Source: Cellvibrio zantedeschiae (GTDB lineage: Bacteria > Pseudomonadota > Gammaproteobacteria > Pseudomonadales > Cellvibrionaceae). Taken from it: DNA of 64,000 nt. Shown here one piece after another: positions 43,424 to 53,320 of this stretch. The number at the start of each line of letters is the position of its first letter. Position 1 is the first letter of the stretch. The translations under genes were made by a program, and so were the position numbers. The notes beneath the pieces were generated by a model. That model was not told the origin of the DNA and did not search any database. It was given only the letters and a program-made list of their open reading frames with translations. The stretch lies in the NCBI RefSeq assembly GCF_014652535.1, contig NZ_BMYZ01000002.1:620001-684000 (forward strand), read 5' to 3'.

Positions 43424-44815
43424 TTAAAGCGCATGCTTTTTTAATTGCTCAATTAACTTCTGATGTACGCCACCAAATCCGCCATTGCTCATAATCACTA
43501 TATGCGTATTTTTTTCGCAGAGTGAAATGGCGCAGTGAATCAATTCATCCAAATCGCGCAATAGTTTGGCGGGTACAGGACTTTTATTAACGACTTCATC
43601 CATTGCCCAATCAACATTGGCGGGTTGATACCAAAGCACGTCGTCCGCATCTGTACAGCTTTGGTTGAGCGCATTTTTGTGAACGCCCATGCGCATGGTG
43701 TTTGAGCGTGGTTCAATGATAGCAATAATTTTTTCAGCACCAACTTTTGCGCGTAAACCCGCGAGTGTTGTTTTGATTGCGGTAGGGTGATGCGCAAAAT
43801 CGTCGTACACTTTTACGCTGTGCACATCTGCCAATATTTCCATGCGTCGCTTAACGCCAGCGAATTGTTCCAGCGCTTTTGCGGAGTGCTCGGGAGTTAC
43901 CCCCACGTGGCGAGCGGCAATCATTGCAGCCAATCCGTTATTGACGTTATGTATGCCAGTTTGCGACCAATTTACTTGCGCCACTTGCTTGCCATTTTGT
44001 AATACTTCAAATGAAGATCCGTCAGGTGTTAACAATTGGGCTTGCCATTCTGCATTTTTTTCATCAGACGAGTTTTTATCTGAAGCGAAACCGAATTGTT
44101 GTTGCGGTGTCCAGCAACCTTGCGCAATAACCTCAGCGAGTGCACGGTCATTAATGGGGGATATTAATAAACCATTGTTAGGTACAGTGCGCACCAAATG
44201 ATGGAATTGTTTTTGAATGGCTGCGAGATCGGGGAAAATATCTGCGTGATCAAATTCCAGATTGTTGAGGATAACAGTGCGTGCATTGTAGTGAACAAAT
44301 TTGGAGCGCTTATCGAAAAACGCGCTGTCGTATTCATCGGCTTCAACAACAAAAAAAGGTGTATCGCCCAAACGAGCAGACGTTGGAAAATTTTTTGTTA
44401 CACCGCCAATTAAATAACCCGGAGCCATGCCCGCGTATTCCAAAATCCACGCCAGCATTGAACTGGTGGTGGTTTTGCCGTGAGTTCCGGCAACGGCTAA
44501 TACCCACTTGCCTTGCAATACGTGATCGCGCAGCCATTGTGGTCCGGAGGTATAGGGGATGCCTTGGTTGAGCACGTACTCCACCGCCGCATTGCCGCGG
44601 CTCATGGCGTTGCCGATAACGACTAAATCCGGTGCGGGTTGCAAGTGCGCAGGATCAAAGCCTTGCATTAATTCTATGCCGGCTTGTTCGAGCTGGGTGC
44701 TCATGGGTGGGTAAACATTGGTGTCACTGCCGGTAACCCGGTGGCCAAGATCTTTAGCGAGTTGCGCGAGGCTCCCCATGAAGGTGCCGCAGACGCCGAG
44801 GATATGAATATGCAT
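43424..44815 (-). CDS. mpl: UDP-N-acetylmuramate:tripeptide ligase Mpl
   Basis: Recycles peptidoglycan by joining the L-Ala-gamma-D-Glu-meso-DAP tripeptide to UDP-MurNAc. The 463-residue product (ATG at 44815, MHIHILGVCGTFMG) has the ATP loop VAGTHGKTTTSSML and the Mur-ligase central and C-terminal domains, with DDFAHHPTAIKTTL and EPRSNTMRMGVHKN. A longer frame from 44854 adds 13 residues of no conserved character. It complements the AmgK/MurU route encoded later in this window. Confidence 0.95.
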   Translation of the reverse strand: MHIHILGVCGTFMGSLAQLAKDLGHRVTGSDTNVYPPMSTQLEQAGIELMQGFDPAHLQPAPDLVVIGNAMSRGNAAVEYVLNQGIPYTSGPQWLRDHVLQGKWVLAVAGTHGKTTTSSMLAWILEYAGMAPGYLIGGVTKNFPTSARLGDTPFFVVEADEYDSAFFDKRSKFVHYNARTVILNNLEFDHADIFPDLAAIQKQFHHLVRTVPNNGLLISPINDRALAEVIAQGCWTPQQQFGFASDKNSSDEKNAEWQAQLLTPDGSSFEVLQNGKQVAQVNWSQTGIHNVNNGLAAMIAARHVGVTPEHSAKALEQFAGVKRRMEILADVHSVKVYDDFAHHPTAIKTTLAGLRAKVGAEKIIAIIEPRSNTMRMGVHKNALNQSCTDADDVLWYQPANVDWAMDEVVNKSPVPAKLLRDLDELIHCAISLCEKNTHIVIMSNGGFGGVHQKLIEQLKKHAL

Positions 44816-44899
44816 GGGTAAACTCGTATCGTTTTGATGATGCGAGCTTACCACGAAGTCACTTGTGACAGAAATTCTGTTGCGTTTTTTGGCGTCGAC

Positions 44900-46642
44900 T
44901 TATGCGGTGGTGTTGCGAGATAAAGCGAGATAACGTGCGCGCTTTGCCGGCTTCATAAAGGTTAAGTCGGCCATGAATAAACCATCAACGCAGTTGCCAA
45001 ATTCCGAATCCACACTGAAGGCGAGCAAATGGTAACCACCGTCTTCATAAAGCGCAGCGTATTGTTTAAAAAGAATGGGCATTTTATGTCCCTGGGCAAA
45101 AAACTTTTGTTGCAAAACCTCGAATGCTTGCTCTCGATTTAATCCGGAAAATTGTTTCTGCAAATAAATTAATTCATCTTCATCGGTTTCGTGTGGATGT
45201 TTTCCATCTGCAAACGTTTCAAACTGCGAATCAATCTGGCTGTAATAACGTTGATAATAAAATACCAGGGCATCGCGTAAATTTTTTGGATATTGTGCAC
45301 TCATGCTTACGGGGCCAAGAACATAACGAATTTCCGGGTGGTGCTGCAAATAGGCACCTAAACCTTGCCATAAATAATCCAGGCTGGCTTTGCCCCAATA
45401 ATGTGGATGCACAAAACTGCGGCCTAATTCCAAAGCATGTTCGAGATAGGATAGGGCCGATGGCTGATAATCGAACAAATCTGCAGTGTATAAACCTTTT
45501 ACGCCTTTTTTGTGGAGAATTTTATTCACCTCTCCCAAACGATAAGCGCCAGCGATAGTGAGCCTATCCTCATCCCACAAGACTAGATGACGGTAATAAT
45601 GGTCGTACTTATCAAGATCGCGGCGGCTTCCTGTGCCTTCGCCAACTTTGCGGAAAGTGTGTTCACGCAGGCGGCCAATTTCCCGTAAAACGGTTGGGTG
45701 ATTTTCATAAGTACACAAAAATATTTTGTGATTGTCGCGTGTGCTACCTATAAGCTTCGCACTTTGTAATTCTTTTTTTATTGTGCTGCTATCTTCCGGG
45801 TGGGCGATTGTTTTTTCTGTAACGAAAATTGATTTTTTGCCTTTGCCAACTTTATAAAGATGTTTTTTTAAACGTTTGATAAGTGCTTTATCGGCAAGTT
45901 GATTTGATTCGAGTGAATGATGCGGAATGGCTTCACCAACACGAAATTTAATTTCTGCCGAGCGTTTGTTAAACATCTCGTGGGCGAGTAATGCGGTTGC
46001 CAAGGGTTTAAAAATCATTGATGTGGTGTAAAACAGCCACGAATTTTTAGCCGCTACAAAAATTGGCAAAATCGGTGCTTTGGCTTTGCGTGCAAAATGT
46101 AAAAAGCCAGCCTGCCACTTGCCATCGCGAATACCTTGTGCGCTGGCACGCGACACTTCACCTGCAGGGAAAATAATAATGGCTTGTTCGTCAGTGAGCG
46201 CTTGTAAGATATTTTTGTAGCTTTGTTTATAGGCACCGCGGGTCATGTTGTCGAGCGGCAGTAATAGCTCGTGCAGTGGTTCAAAAGCCATCAACATATC
46301 GTTCGCAACAATTTTTACATCGCTACGTACCTCACTGACTAAACGGATTAAGGCCAAGCCATCGAGTGAACCAATCGGGTGATTAGCAATAATAATTAAA
46401 CGTCCAAGCGCTGGAATATTGTCACGGTCACGCTGCGAAACACTGTAGCTAAAATTAAAATAATCAAAAATACGGTCTATAAAATCTATACCGGTAACGC
46501 CCTGGTTTTCGCGCAGGAAATTATTAACTTCTTGTTCGCGCGTGAGCTTGCGCAAGATAGATAAGGTGGAGTTTCGAATTAGGGGTGCTTGATCGGCGAA
46601 GCCAGGAAATTTGTCAGTAACTGATTGTTCAATGTTGAGCAT
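44900..46642 (-). CDS. OlsF-like bifunctional acyltransferase
   Basis: The 580-residue protein has an N-terminal PlsC-type acyltransferase half with NHPIGSLDG (NHx4D) and IFPAGEVSRAS, and a C-terminal half resembling OlsB-type N-acyltransferases: EIGRLREHTFRKVGEGTGSRRDLDKYD, LFDYQPSALSYLEHALELGRSFVHP, LRYVLGPVSMS-like. This is the OlsF layout of Serratia, in which one protein makes ornithine lipids, a phosphorus-free membrane lipid. Ornithine lipid synthesis here is inferred from architecture. No partner gene lies adjacent. Confidence 0.78.
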   Translation of the reverse strand: MLNIEQSVTDKFPGFADQAPLIRNSTLSILRKLTREQEVNNFLRENQGVTGIDFIDRIFDYFNFSYSVSQRDRDNIPALGRLIIIANHPIGSLDGLALIRLVSEVRSDVKIVANDMLMAFEPLHELLLPLDNMTRGAYKQSYKNILQALTDEQAIIIFPAGEVSRASAQGIRDGKWQAGFLHFARKAKAPILPIFVAAKNSWLFYTTSMIFKPLATALLAHEMFNKRSAEIKFRVGEAIPHHSLESNQLADKALIKRLKKHLYKVGKGKKSIFVTEKTIAHPEDSSTIKKELQSAKLIGSTRDNHKIFLCTYENHPTVLREIGRLREHTFRKVGEGTGSRRDLDKYDHYYRHLVLWDEDRLTIAGAYRLGEVNKILHKKGVKGLYTADLFDYQPSALSYLEHALELGRSFVHPHYWGKASLDYLWQGLGAYLQHHPEIRYVLGPVSMSAQYPKNLRDALVFYYQRYYSQIDSQFETFADGKHPHETDEDELIYLQKQFSGLNREQAFEVLQQKFFAQGHKMPILFKQYAALYEDGGYHLLAFSVDSEFGNCVDGLFMADLTFMKPAKRARYLALSRNTTA

Positions 46643-46749
46643 GAAGTCACACCTTGTAGGCTGAATTTCCTACAAGGCTATGACTAAAAAATGACAGGCA
46701 GATGATGGGAGTGTTACAGATTTGTTGCGGGTACGAATTAAAGTAAAAG

Positions 46750-47907
46750 TTACTGACGTAACAACAATTGCTCTTCTTGTTTGTTCACGTATTCGCTGTA
46801 AGGCGCTTTAATGTGTAGCAGCTTGCCAGTGTTGAGATCAAATTCTGCATGATGTTGCAGGACAGTATCGAGCAAACTTCCGTTAACCAAAATAACGTTT
46901 TTCTCTGGCTTAAGGCTATTGTTGTGCTGAACTAAAAACTCTTTCACTAAAGCGCAGCCTGCTGATTGTGGTGGTTCAGGCAATGGTTGAATTGCTGCAG
47001 CAAGCTGTAATCTTGGGCTTGGGTTGCGCGCTGCCATATTCATTAAGATTTGTGCACAACATACGGCGCGAAAGCTGCATTCGTGAAACTCTTCGCCAGA
47101 GAAATCAATCAACAAAGTGTCATCGGTTAAGAGTTGGCGTTGGCCGTTGTAAAGACTTAGTAAACCTTGCAGTTGCTTTTCAAAACGGCGCACAACACCA
47201 TTAAAACCTTCGTTGTTGAGTTGCTGGTAAAGCTTGCTGAGATTCACTATGTGCAAGCTCAAACGCACTGAAACTTGTTTTGGTGCGGCTGGGGCAAGAG
47301 GTTCTGGTTCTGCGGGCACTTCTGCTTCGGCGATGGTTGGAATTTTATCAACCACAGCAGTGACAATTTGATCTGCGCTTGGAATTTTATCGCGCAGCGC
47401 GCTCCACCAGCGGCGATGAATCGACCACCAAATCATTAACAAACAACTGGTCACTGCGGCTGACCAGCACATTAAAAAGATTTCGTCATGCGCTGTGCGC
47501 CGTGGTACTTCAAGAGTCACTTCCAAATAACCCGCAACGTTATTGTGCAGGGCAACAGGAGCGGTGAAGTTGTAGCGCTTGCCGGCTACAGGTTGATTGG
47601 GGCGGTAACCGCTTTGAACCAATAATTTATTGTCGACATTGCGCAAGGTTGCGCCAATCACATTTGGGTATTGCCCAACTTCTTGCAAAATCGCCTGCAA
47701 ACTGACCATATCTTGATTAAGGGTTGCATCTACAGCTTGGCGCGCTGTGCTTGAGGCCAGGATTTGACCATAGCGTTCAATGTTTGCCTGTTGATTTTTA
47801 TCGGCGTTATAAAGGTAAAAAAACGCGCCCATCAAGCCTAATACCAATAACAGGACGCTGCATAAGCTGAGTTGGGGATAGGTGCGGTAGTTGCTGAACA
47901 GTGACAT
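46750..47907 (-). CDS. AhpA/YtjB-family membrane protein
   Basis: The 385-residue protein has two spans (about 13-33 and 145-163) bracketing a periplasmic domain and a long cytoplasmic C-terminal domain. It resembles the AhpA/YtjB (SMP) group, which lies beside serB in many gammaproteobacteria and is divergent from it here as well; the 283-base gap between them should hold both promoters. The function is unknown. Identification rests on layout and position more than on a specific motif. Confidence 0.7.
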   Translation of the reverse strand: MSLFSNYRTYPQLSLCSVLLLVLGLMGAFFYLYNADKNQQANIERYGQILASSTARQAVDATLNQDMVSLQAILQEVGQYPNVIGATLRNVDNKLLVQSGYRPNQPVAGKRYNFTAPVALHNNVAGYLEVTLEVPRRTAHDEIFLMCWSAAVTSCLLMIWWSIHRRWWSALRDKIPSADQIVTAVVDKIPTIAEAEVPAEPEPLAPAAPKQVSVRLSLHIVNLSKLYQQLNNEGFNGVVRRFEKQLQGLLSLYNGQRQLLTDDTLLIDFSGEEFHECSFRAVCCAQILMNMAARNPSPRLQLAAAIQPLPEPPQSAGCALVKEFLVQHNNSLKPEKNVILVNGSLLDTVLQHHAEFDLNTGKLLHIKAPYSEYVNKQEEQLLLRQ

Positions 47908-48190
47908 GTATCTCTCAAGTAAACAGTATTATTGGAACCAGTCCGTGATTTTCAGATGCCTGGATGGCAGGTAATGCTAATGGGGCGTCATTCTAGCCTA
48001 ATTGCCCCTGTTTCTGTAGGTATTTAGGGGCGCGCAGGCTTCCAGTAAAAATGGGTCTTGTTAAGTGCTTTAGCTGACAATTTGAGTAGGTGCCGGGAGG
48101 CGACTTAGGCTAGAATGCCGCGCATTAAAACCAATTCTTTCAGCTGCCACTCGCTTTTGAGAATGCTGGGAGCACGGCTGTGGAGTTACT

Positions 48191-49420
48191 GTGAATAGTA
48201 TTTTATTGATTAATGCATCTGGAGTAGACAAGCCGGGTGTCACGCGTGCCATCACCAAAGTCTTGGCGACACATAATGCTAATGTCCTCGATATCGGCCA
48301 GGCCGTTATTCACGATACGCTCGCCTTGGGGATTTTGGTTGAACTCCAATTGAATGGCGATACTCGTGCCCACTTGGAGAATGAGATTGAGCAATGTACC
48401 GCACCACTCGGCATTCAAGTGCGCTTTCAAACCATCAGTCATGATAATTACGCTCACTGGGTTGAACAGCAAGGTAAGACTCGCCACATAGTGACTTTGC
48501 TTGCGCGTCAGGTTTCTGCTGCGCAGATTGCGGAATTGACGGCGGTAACCTCGTTGCACGGGTTAAATATCGACAGTATCAATCGTCTCTCAGGGCGCGT
48601 CGGTTTGGATGTGGTCAAAGGCGAGGCTGAGAATACAGGTAATGCATGCGTAGAATTTTCTGTGCGCGGAACGCCAAATAATATGGCCGCTTTGCGTGCA
48701 GATTTTATGGATTTGTCAGTGCGATTAAATGTGGATATCGCCTTCCAGCGCGACACAGTTTATCGCCGCAACCGTCGCTTGGTATGTTTCGATATGGACT
48801 CAACCCTTATCGATGCCGAAGTAATTGATGAGTTGGCAAAAGCGGCAGGTGTAGGTGAACAAGTTTCAGAAATTACCGAAGCTGCGATGCGCGGTGAGTT
48901 GGATTTCAAACAAAGTTTTGCAGCGCGTATGGCGCTTTTGAAAGGCCTTGATGAAAGTGTACTGGCTGGCATCGCAGCAAATTTGCGTTTAAACGAAGGT
49001 GCCGAAAAATTAATTTCATCGCTTAAAAAATTGGGTTACAAAACTGCGATCCTTTCCGGCGGCTTTAATTATTTTGGTCGCTACCTGCAAAATAAACTCG
49101 GCATCGATTATGTCTACGCCAACGAACTGGACATTGTCGACGGCAAAGTCACCGGCAATGTTGTAGGCACAGTCGTAGACGGCCAGCGCAAAGCCGAGTT
49201 GCTCGCAATGCTTGCTCAACAAGAAGGTATTGCGCTTGAACAAGTAATCGCCGTGGGTGATGGCGCAAATGATTTGCCGATGTTAAGTGTTGCCGGTTTG
49301 GGCGTGGCATTCCGTGCGAAACCTTTAGTGAAAGCCTCAGCAGAACATTCTATTTCTACGCTTGGCTTGGATGGTATTTTGTATTTGTTAGGATTTAGAG
49401 AGCGCGATAAGTTGTTATAA
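48191..49420 (+). CDS. serB: Phosphoserine phosphatase
   Basis: Removes phosphate from phosphoserine, the last step of serine synthesis. The 409-residue product has N-terminal ACT-like regulatory domains (ILLINASGVDKPGVTRAITKVL) and a HAD phosphatase domain with DMDSTLIDAEVIDELA, SGGFNYFG and VGDGANDLPML. This long form with regulatory domains is typical of pseudomonads. The start is a GTG with GGAGTT upstream. In Pseudomonas it lies next to fimX, as it nearly does here. Confidence 0.96.
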   Translation: MNSILLINASGVDKPGVTRAITKVLATHNANVLDIGQAVIHDTLALGILVELQLNGDTRAHLENEIEQCTAPLGIQVRFQTISHDNYAHWVEQQGKTRHIVTLLARQVSAAQIAELTAVTSLHGLNIDSINRLSGRVGLDVVKGEAENTGNACVEFSVRGTPNNMAALRADFMDLSVRLNVDIAFQRDTVYRRNRRLVCFDMDSTLIDAEVIDELAKAAGVGEQVSEITEAAMRGELDFKQSFAARMALLKGLDESVLAGIAANLRLNEGAEKLISSLKKLGYKTAILSGGFNYFGRYLQNKLGIDYVYANELDIVDGKVTGNVVGTVVDGQRKAELLAMLAQQEGIALEQVIAVGDGANDLPMLSVAGLGVAFRAKPLVKASAEHSISTLGLDGILYLLGFRERDKLL

Positions 49421-49460
49421 AATTTAAAAATATTTAATAAAGGATATAAAGGAGCTTGCT

Positions 49461-50909
49461 ATGAAAAAAATAATTACGCTTGTAATGCTTGGTTGTACTC
49501 TATTTTCGGGACTGGTGTTTGCGGCTGATCCAGATCCCAACACTTATGCTGATTCCCTACCTAATATTCCAAAAAATGCTCGGATAGCCATTTTGCCGAT
49601 GGCTTCTGATTTTCAAGCTGTTCCACAAGAAATACCTATTATTCAAGAAGCTCTCATCAGCCAAATAAAAACCTTGGGTTTTACGCCGATTAAAGTAGTT
49701 CTCGATCCCGCATCAACTTCTAAAGAAGTTGTCCGGACATTTGCAATAAGTAACGAGGCTCATAAGGATATTCGTCCAGCTAAACAAGGTTTTTTAGCAA
49801 ACTTAAAAAAACAAACTCCTTATGAAATTGCTTTCATTCCTGCGGTAATTTCACGCAAAGCAACCTTAACCAGGCAAATCGTCATTTGGGATAATGTGAG
49901 AGTTGGTTTGGTCGTAAAAGGGGGCGGTTATGGCGGTGATATGGAGTGGTCGGGCAGCAAAATGGCATTGAGTCTTGAGTTGGATGCTTATGATGCGGAA
50001 GGCAATTGGTTGTTTACTTCTTATGGTGGTATCAGTGTCCCCTATGTTGTGAATCTTGATAATTCCACTAACGAATTAAAGCCGCGTTTATTTGAAGCCG
50101 AAAGAGATCAAACCTATTTGCAAAAAGGGGTAGAAGCTGCACTTAAACCTTTAACGAAAAAACTAAAAGTTTCAAAAGATCTAATCGCAGCGGAGTCGAT
50201 AAGTTCGACACCCACAGAGATTAATTTAAATGCAGAGCCTTCTGACGCGGCCATGCAGTTAAGAACGGCATTTAAATATGTTAAAGGCGATGGGGTAGCG
50301 CAAGATTATAAGCAGGCTATTCACTGGTTTACTAAAGCTGCTGAACAGGGAAATGTTATTGCTCAAACCAGCTTGGGTTATATATACCAAAAAGGTGAAG
50401 GTGTACCTCAGGATTTTAACCAAGCTATCCAGTGGTATACGAAAGCAGCAGAGCAGGGAAGTGTTGATGCGCAGCGCAATCTGGGGATTATGTATTTTAA
50501 TCCAGAGGGGACACCTAGAGATTACCAGAAGGCCAAGCTTTTTTTCACCAAGGCCGCAGAACAAGGTGATCTTTCAGCCCAACATAATTTGGGTATCATG
50601 AGTGAGCGTGGCAATGGAGCCGCAGTGCCTAAAGATCTTAAGCAAGCTTTTTCTTTATATAGCAAAGTTGCAAACCAAGGTTTTGCTCCTGCGCAATTTT
50701 CTTTGGGGCGTATGTATGTTAAGGGTGAAGGCGCACCGCAAGACTATAAGCAAGGCTATATTTGGTTCGCATTGGCTGCTACAAATGGTATGAATTCAAG
50801 TGCTCGAGATGCGGCAGCTGCCCAATTAACTCCTCAGGTTTTGGAGCAAGCACAACGGGAAGCTAAAGCTCTTTTTGAAAAGATTGAAGCAAGCAAACCT
50901 AAAAAATAG
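49461..50909 (+). CDS. Secreted Sel1-like repeat protein
   Basis: The 482-residue protein has a signal peptide (MKKIITLVMLGCTLFSGLVFA), an N-terminal domain of unknown type (about 30-240), and five Sel1 repeats from residue about 255 on, recognisable as AFKYVKGDGVAQDYKQA, WFTKAAEQG and SLGYIYQKGEGVPQDF. Sel1 proteins scaffold complexes, often in the periplasm. AAAGGAG lies before the ATG. It is inserted between serB and fimX relative to Pseudomonas. A specific partner cannot be named. Confidence 0.87.
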   Translation: MKKIITLVMLGCTLFSGLVFAADPDPNTYADSLPNIPKNARIAILPMASDFQAVPQEIPIIQEALISQIKTLGFTPIKVVLDPASTSKEVVRTFAISNEAHKDIRPAKQGFLANLKKQTPYEIAFIPAVISRKATLTRQIVIWDNVRVGLVVKGGGYGGDMEWSGSKMALSLELDAYDAEGNWLFTSYGGISVPYVVNLDNSTNELKPRLFEAERDQTYLQKGVEAALKPLTKKLKVSKDLIAAESISSTPTEINLNAEPSDAAMQLRTAFKYVKGDGVAQDYKQAIHWFTKAAEQGNVIAQTSLGYIYQKGEGVPQDFNQAIQWYTKAAEQGSVDAQRNLGIMYFNPEGTPRDYQKAKLFFTKAAEQGDLSAQHNLGIMSERGNGAAVPKDLKQAFSLYSKVANQGFAPAQFSLGRMYVKGEGAPQDYKQGYIWFALAATNGMNSSARDAAAAQLTPQVLEQAQREAKALFEKIEASKPKK

Positions 50910-50923
50910 ATTATCGTATGAGC

Positions 50924-50961
50924 AAAAAAGGCCGCCTGGATACACCAAGGCGGCCTTTTTT
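50924..50961. terminator. Bidirectional intrinsic terminator
   Basis: AAAAAAGGCCGCCT (50924-50937) pairs with AGGCGGCC plus a T6 run (50948-50961) around a ten-base loop. It lies between the Sel1 gene (+) and the fimX gene (-), serving both. Confidence 0.92.
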
Positions 50962-50982
50962 TATTAAAGGTTTTTTAAAAAA

Positions 50983-53076
50983 TTAAGACTCCATATTGAA
51001 ATCGTAATTCAAACCTTGTGTAGGTTCTTGCAAATAATGACCTTGGATATAGTGTGCACCGGCCTGCCACAGGGTTGAAAGTACGCTGGCGTTTTCTACG
51101 AAGGGGACTATGGTCACTTTATTTTCGGCGTGCAGTTTTTCGATCAGTTCGATTAAAGCAGCAGAGCTTTCATTTTTGTGTTGAATATCGCTGGTGAAGG
51201 AACCGTCTATTTTAATCATGCCGGCTGATACATGTTTAAGTGCATTAAATGGGTTTAAAGAGCAGCCAAAATTGGTGATCGACAATTGAGTTTTCATCTT
51301 TTCCAAACCATCTGCAAAGCTCTTGGCTGCGTTTAAATGATTTGTCACGTCAACTTCGTTAGCTTGGAAGGTAATGGTTTCAGCTGCTAATTTTGCTGCT
51401 TTAAAGGCTACCGCAAGCCAGGGTAATAAGGTTTCATCGCACAGTGACTGACGCCCCAAATTCACAATCAATTTGGTTTTGTTGCCTTTACTGCGATGTT
51501 GCGACAGCATTTTGATGGATTCCAAAATTACCCAGCGATCAATCTTAATACTGAGGTTAATTTTATTGGCAGCTTCCAAAAAGTCATCCGGTTCTATTTC
51601 TACACCCGCATCATTAATCATGCGTAAATAAACTTCGTAGTACTCTTCTTCCGAGCCACGCAAGCTAATAATAGGCTGGAACAATAAACGGAATCTGTCG
51701 TTGTCGAGTGCATGTTGAATTTCTGCTGCTATATCGCGTACTGCATCGGTGACGGCAACTTCGGGTTCGAACAAGCTGGCATTGTTGCCTTGTGCTGCGC
51801 CCACTTTTTCCATTGCGGAACGTGCTTGTTCAATCACGGTGCTGGCATTGGTTGAGGTTTCATTAATAATGGAAACACCGATACTACATGTCAGCTGAAT
51901 TGTTTTTCCGTCGACTTCAATAATATGTTGCTCGATAGTTTTGCACAGTTGGACTGCGCGGTTTACTGCAGCGTCGGCTTTAATGTTGGGAATGAGCAAG
52001 GTGAAAGTGCTGTCACCAAAGCGTGCGAGTATGTCAGTGGTGCTGCTTTTTTCACGCAAGACAGTAGATATGTCGCCCAGCACCAAATCTGAACCTGCAA
52101 CACCATAGGCCGATGAAACACGTTCGTTAAATTTATCCAGCTCGATATAAAGCAAACTCAAGGACTGTTGGTCGCCAATATGATCAATCGTGTGTTCCAG
52201 GGTTTGAATCATGTGCTGGCGATTGTAGAGGCCAGTTACCAGATCTTGCGATTTAATTTGATCAATTTGCGCTTGTAGCTCTTCACTATTTGACGAAGCT
52301 TCATTACGTGTAGCGCGCGCTAAAAATTGAATGCAGGGTTCTTCATCGTAAGTAACGTGGGAAACTTCCAAATTAATTGCAGTGGGTGTTCCGTCTTGCA
52401 TAACGCCGCCAAACGCGAGTTGGCTGGAGCCCACATCTTCACCTTTGAGTGAAAATTCTTTCAGGAAGTTTTTGAGTTTATTTTGCTCGTTGTCGGCCAC
52501 CATATCCATGATGGGAAGCGCTTCAATTTCATCGCGATTTTCAAAGCCGAACAGCTCTGCAAAAGATTCGTTTGCGTAGAGATAAAGTCCGTCTTGAACG
52601 TAGGCGATAGCATCGCGCGATGAATCCAGTAATTGTTGGCTGCGGCGTTCTGCTTCGCGAAAGCGGCGGTCTGCCGCACGGCGCGCCTGGCGATCCATGC
52701 GGTTGGTCATTTCGCGCTGGATAACCATCAACAAATGCTGGTCGTCATCCAGATTCACCACATCTACCGCACCCATTTTCATGCCTTCAACTTGGGCGAA
52801 AGGTTCTTCATCTTCATGCAGCAAAATAACCGGAACGTCTTTGTTCAGGCGGCGGATATGTTTGAGCGCAATTTGTGGCGTTGGGTTGGTGGTGTTGTCG
52901 TTGCCAATCAACAGGTCCCAGGTTTGTTCCTGTAATAATTTAACCAGCGCTTCTTCGCTATCGACATGTTGCGCACGGCTAGGGCGACCAGCGTTGTGCA
53001 GCATACTAATTAGCCGCTCTGCTTCCGTGCGAGAGTTGTTGAGAATGATAAGGCGAATGGTGTCTATGGATGTCAT
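50983..53076 (-). CDS. fimX: FimX-like c-di-GMP effector (REC-like, PAS, degenerate GGDEF and EAL)
   Basis: The 697-residue protein has a REC-like domain (1-125; no clear phospho-Asp), a PAS domain (about 145-260), a GGDEF domain with GDSTF (354-358), and an EAL domain with EVY (481-483) in place of EAL. FimX of Pseudomonas has the same order and similarly degenerate motifs (GDSIF, EVL), so it binds c-di-GMP in its EAL domain but makes and degrades none; it controls pilus assembly and twitching. Its lengths match (691 in Pseudomonas) and serB is nearby in both. Confidence 0.92.
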   Translation of the reverse strand: MTSIDTIRLIILNNSRTEAERLISMLHNAGRPSRAQHVDSEEALVKLLQEQTWDLLIGNDNTTNPTPQIALKHIRRLNKDVPVILLHEDEEPFAQVEGMKMGAVDVVNLDDDQHLLMVIQREMTNRMDRQARRAADRRFREAERRSQQLLDSSRDAIAYVQDGLYLYANESFAELFGFENRDEIEALPIMDMVADNEQNKLKNFLKEFSLKGEDVGSSQLAFGGVMQDGTPTAINLEVSHVTYDEEPCIQFLARATRNEASSNSEELQAQIDQIKSQDLVTGLYNRQHMIQTLEHTIDHIGDQQSLSLLYIELDKFNERVSSAYGVAGSDLVLGDISTVLREKSSTTDILARFGDSTFTLLIPNIKADAAVNRAVQLCKTIEQHIIEVDGKTIQLTCSIGVSIINETSTNASTVIEQARSAMEKVGAAQGNNASLFEPEVAVTDAVRDIAAEIQHALDNDRFRLLFQPIISLRGSEEEYYEVYLRMINDAGVEIEPDDFLEAANKINLSIKIDRWVILESIKMLSQHRSKGNKTKLIVNLGRQSLCDETLLPWLAVAFKAAKLAAETITFQANEVDVTNHLNAAKSFADGLEKMKTQLSITNFGCSLNPFNALKHVSAGMIKIDGSFTSDIQHKNESSAALIELIEKLHAENKVTIVPFVENASVLSTLWQAGAHYIQGHYLQEPTQGLNYDFNMES

Positions 53077-53320
53077 ATTATGCTTTCTGCGTCGATCCTT
53101 TTAACCGCTAATGGCGGTATCTATTAACCGTTGGGTGCAGCATCTGCGCCAAATGTCGGTAATGAGTTGCGGTGAGGATTCCTGACCTTTCTCAAATTAT
53201 GAAGCTATCTTACTTAAATCTGATATTTGCTCAAGCCGGGCGTTGATTTATGCGACCCAGTTAACTTTGCAAAAGTTTTTTGGTGGTTATCGCCAAGTTT
53301 TCCAATGTGCGCGCTGTTTG

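Noticed and set aside
53104-53118. Small hairpin ACCGC/GCGGT just upstream of fimX
   Set aside because: Five-base stem only, likely chance; not called as a riboswitch or regulatory element.
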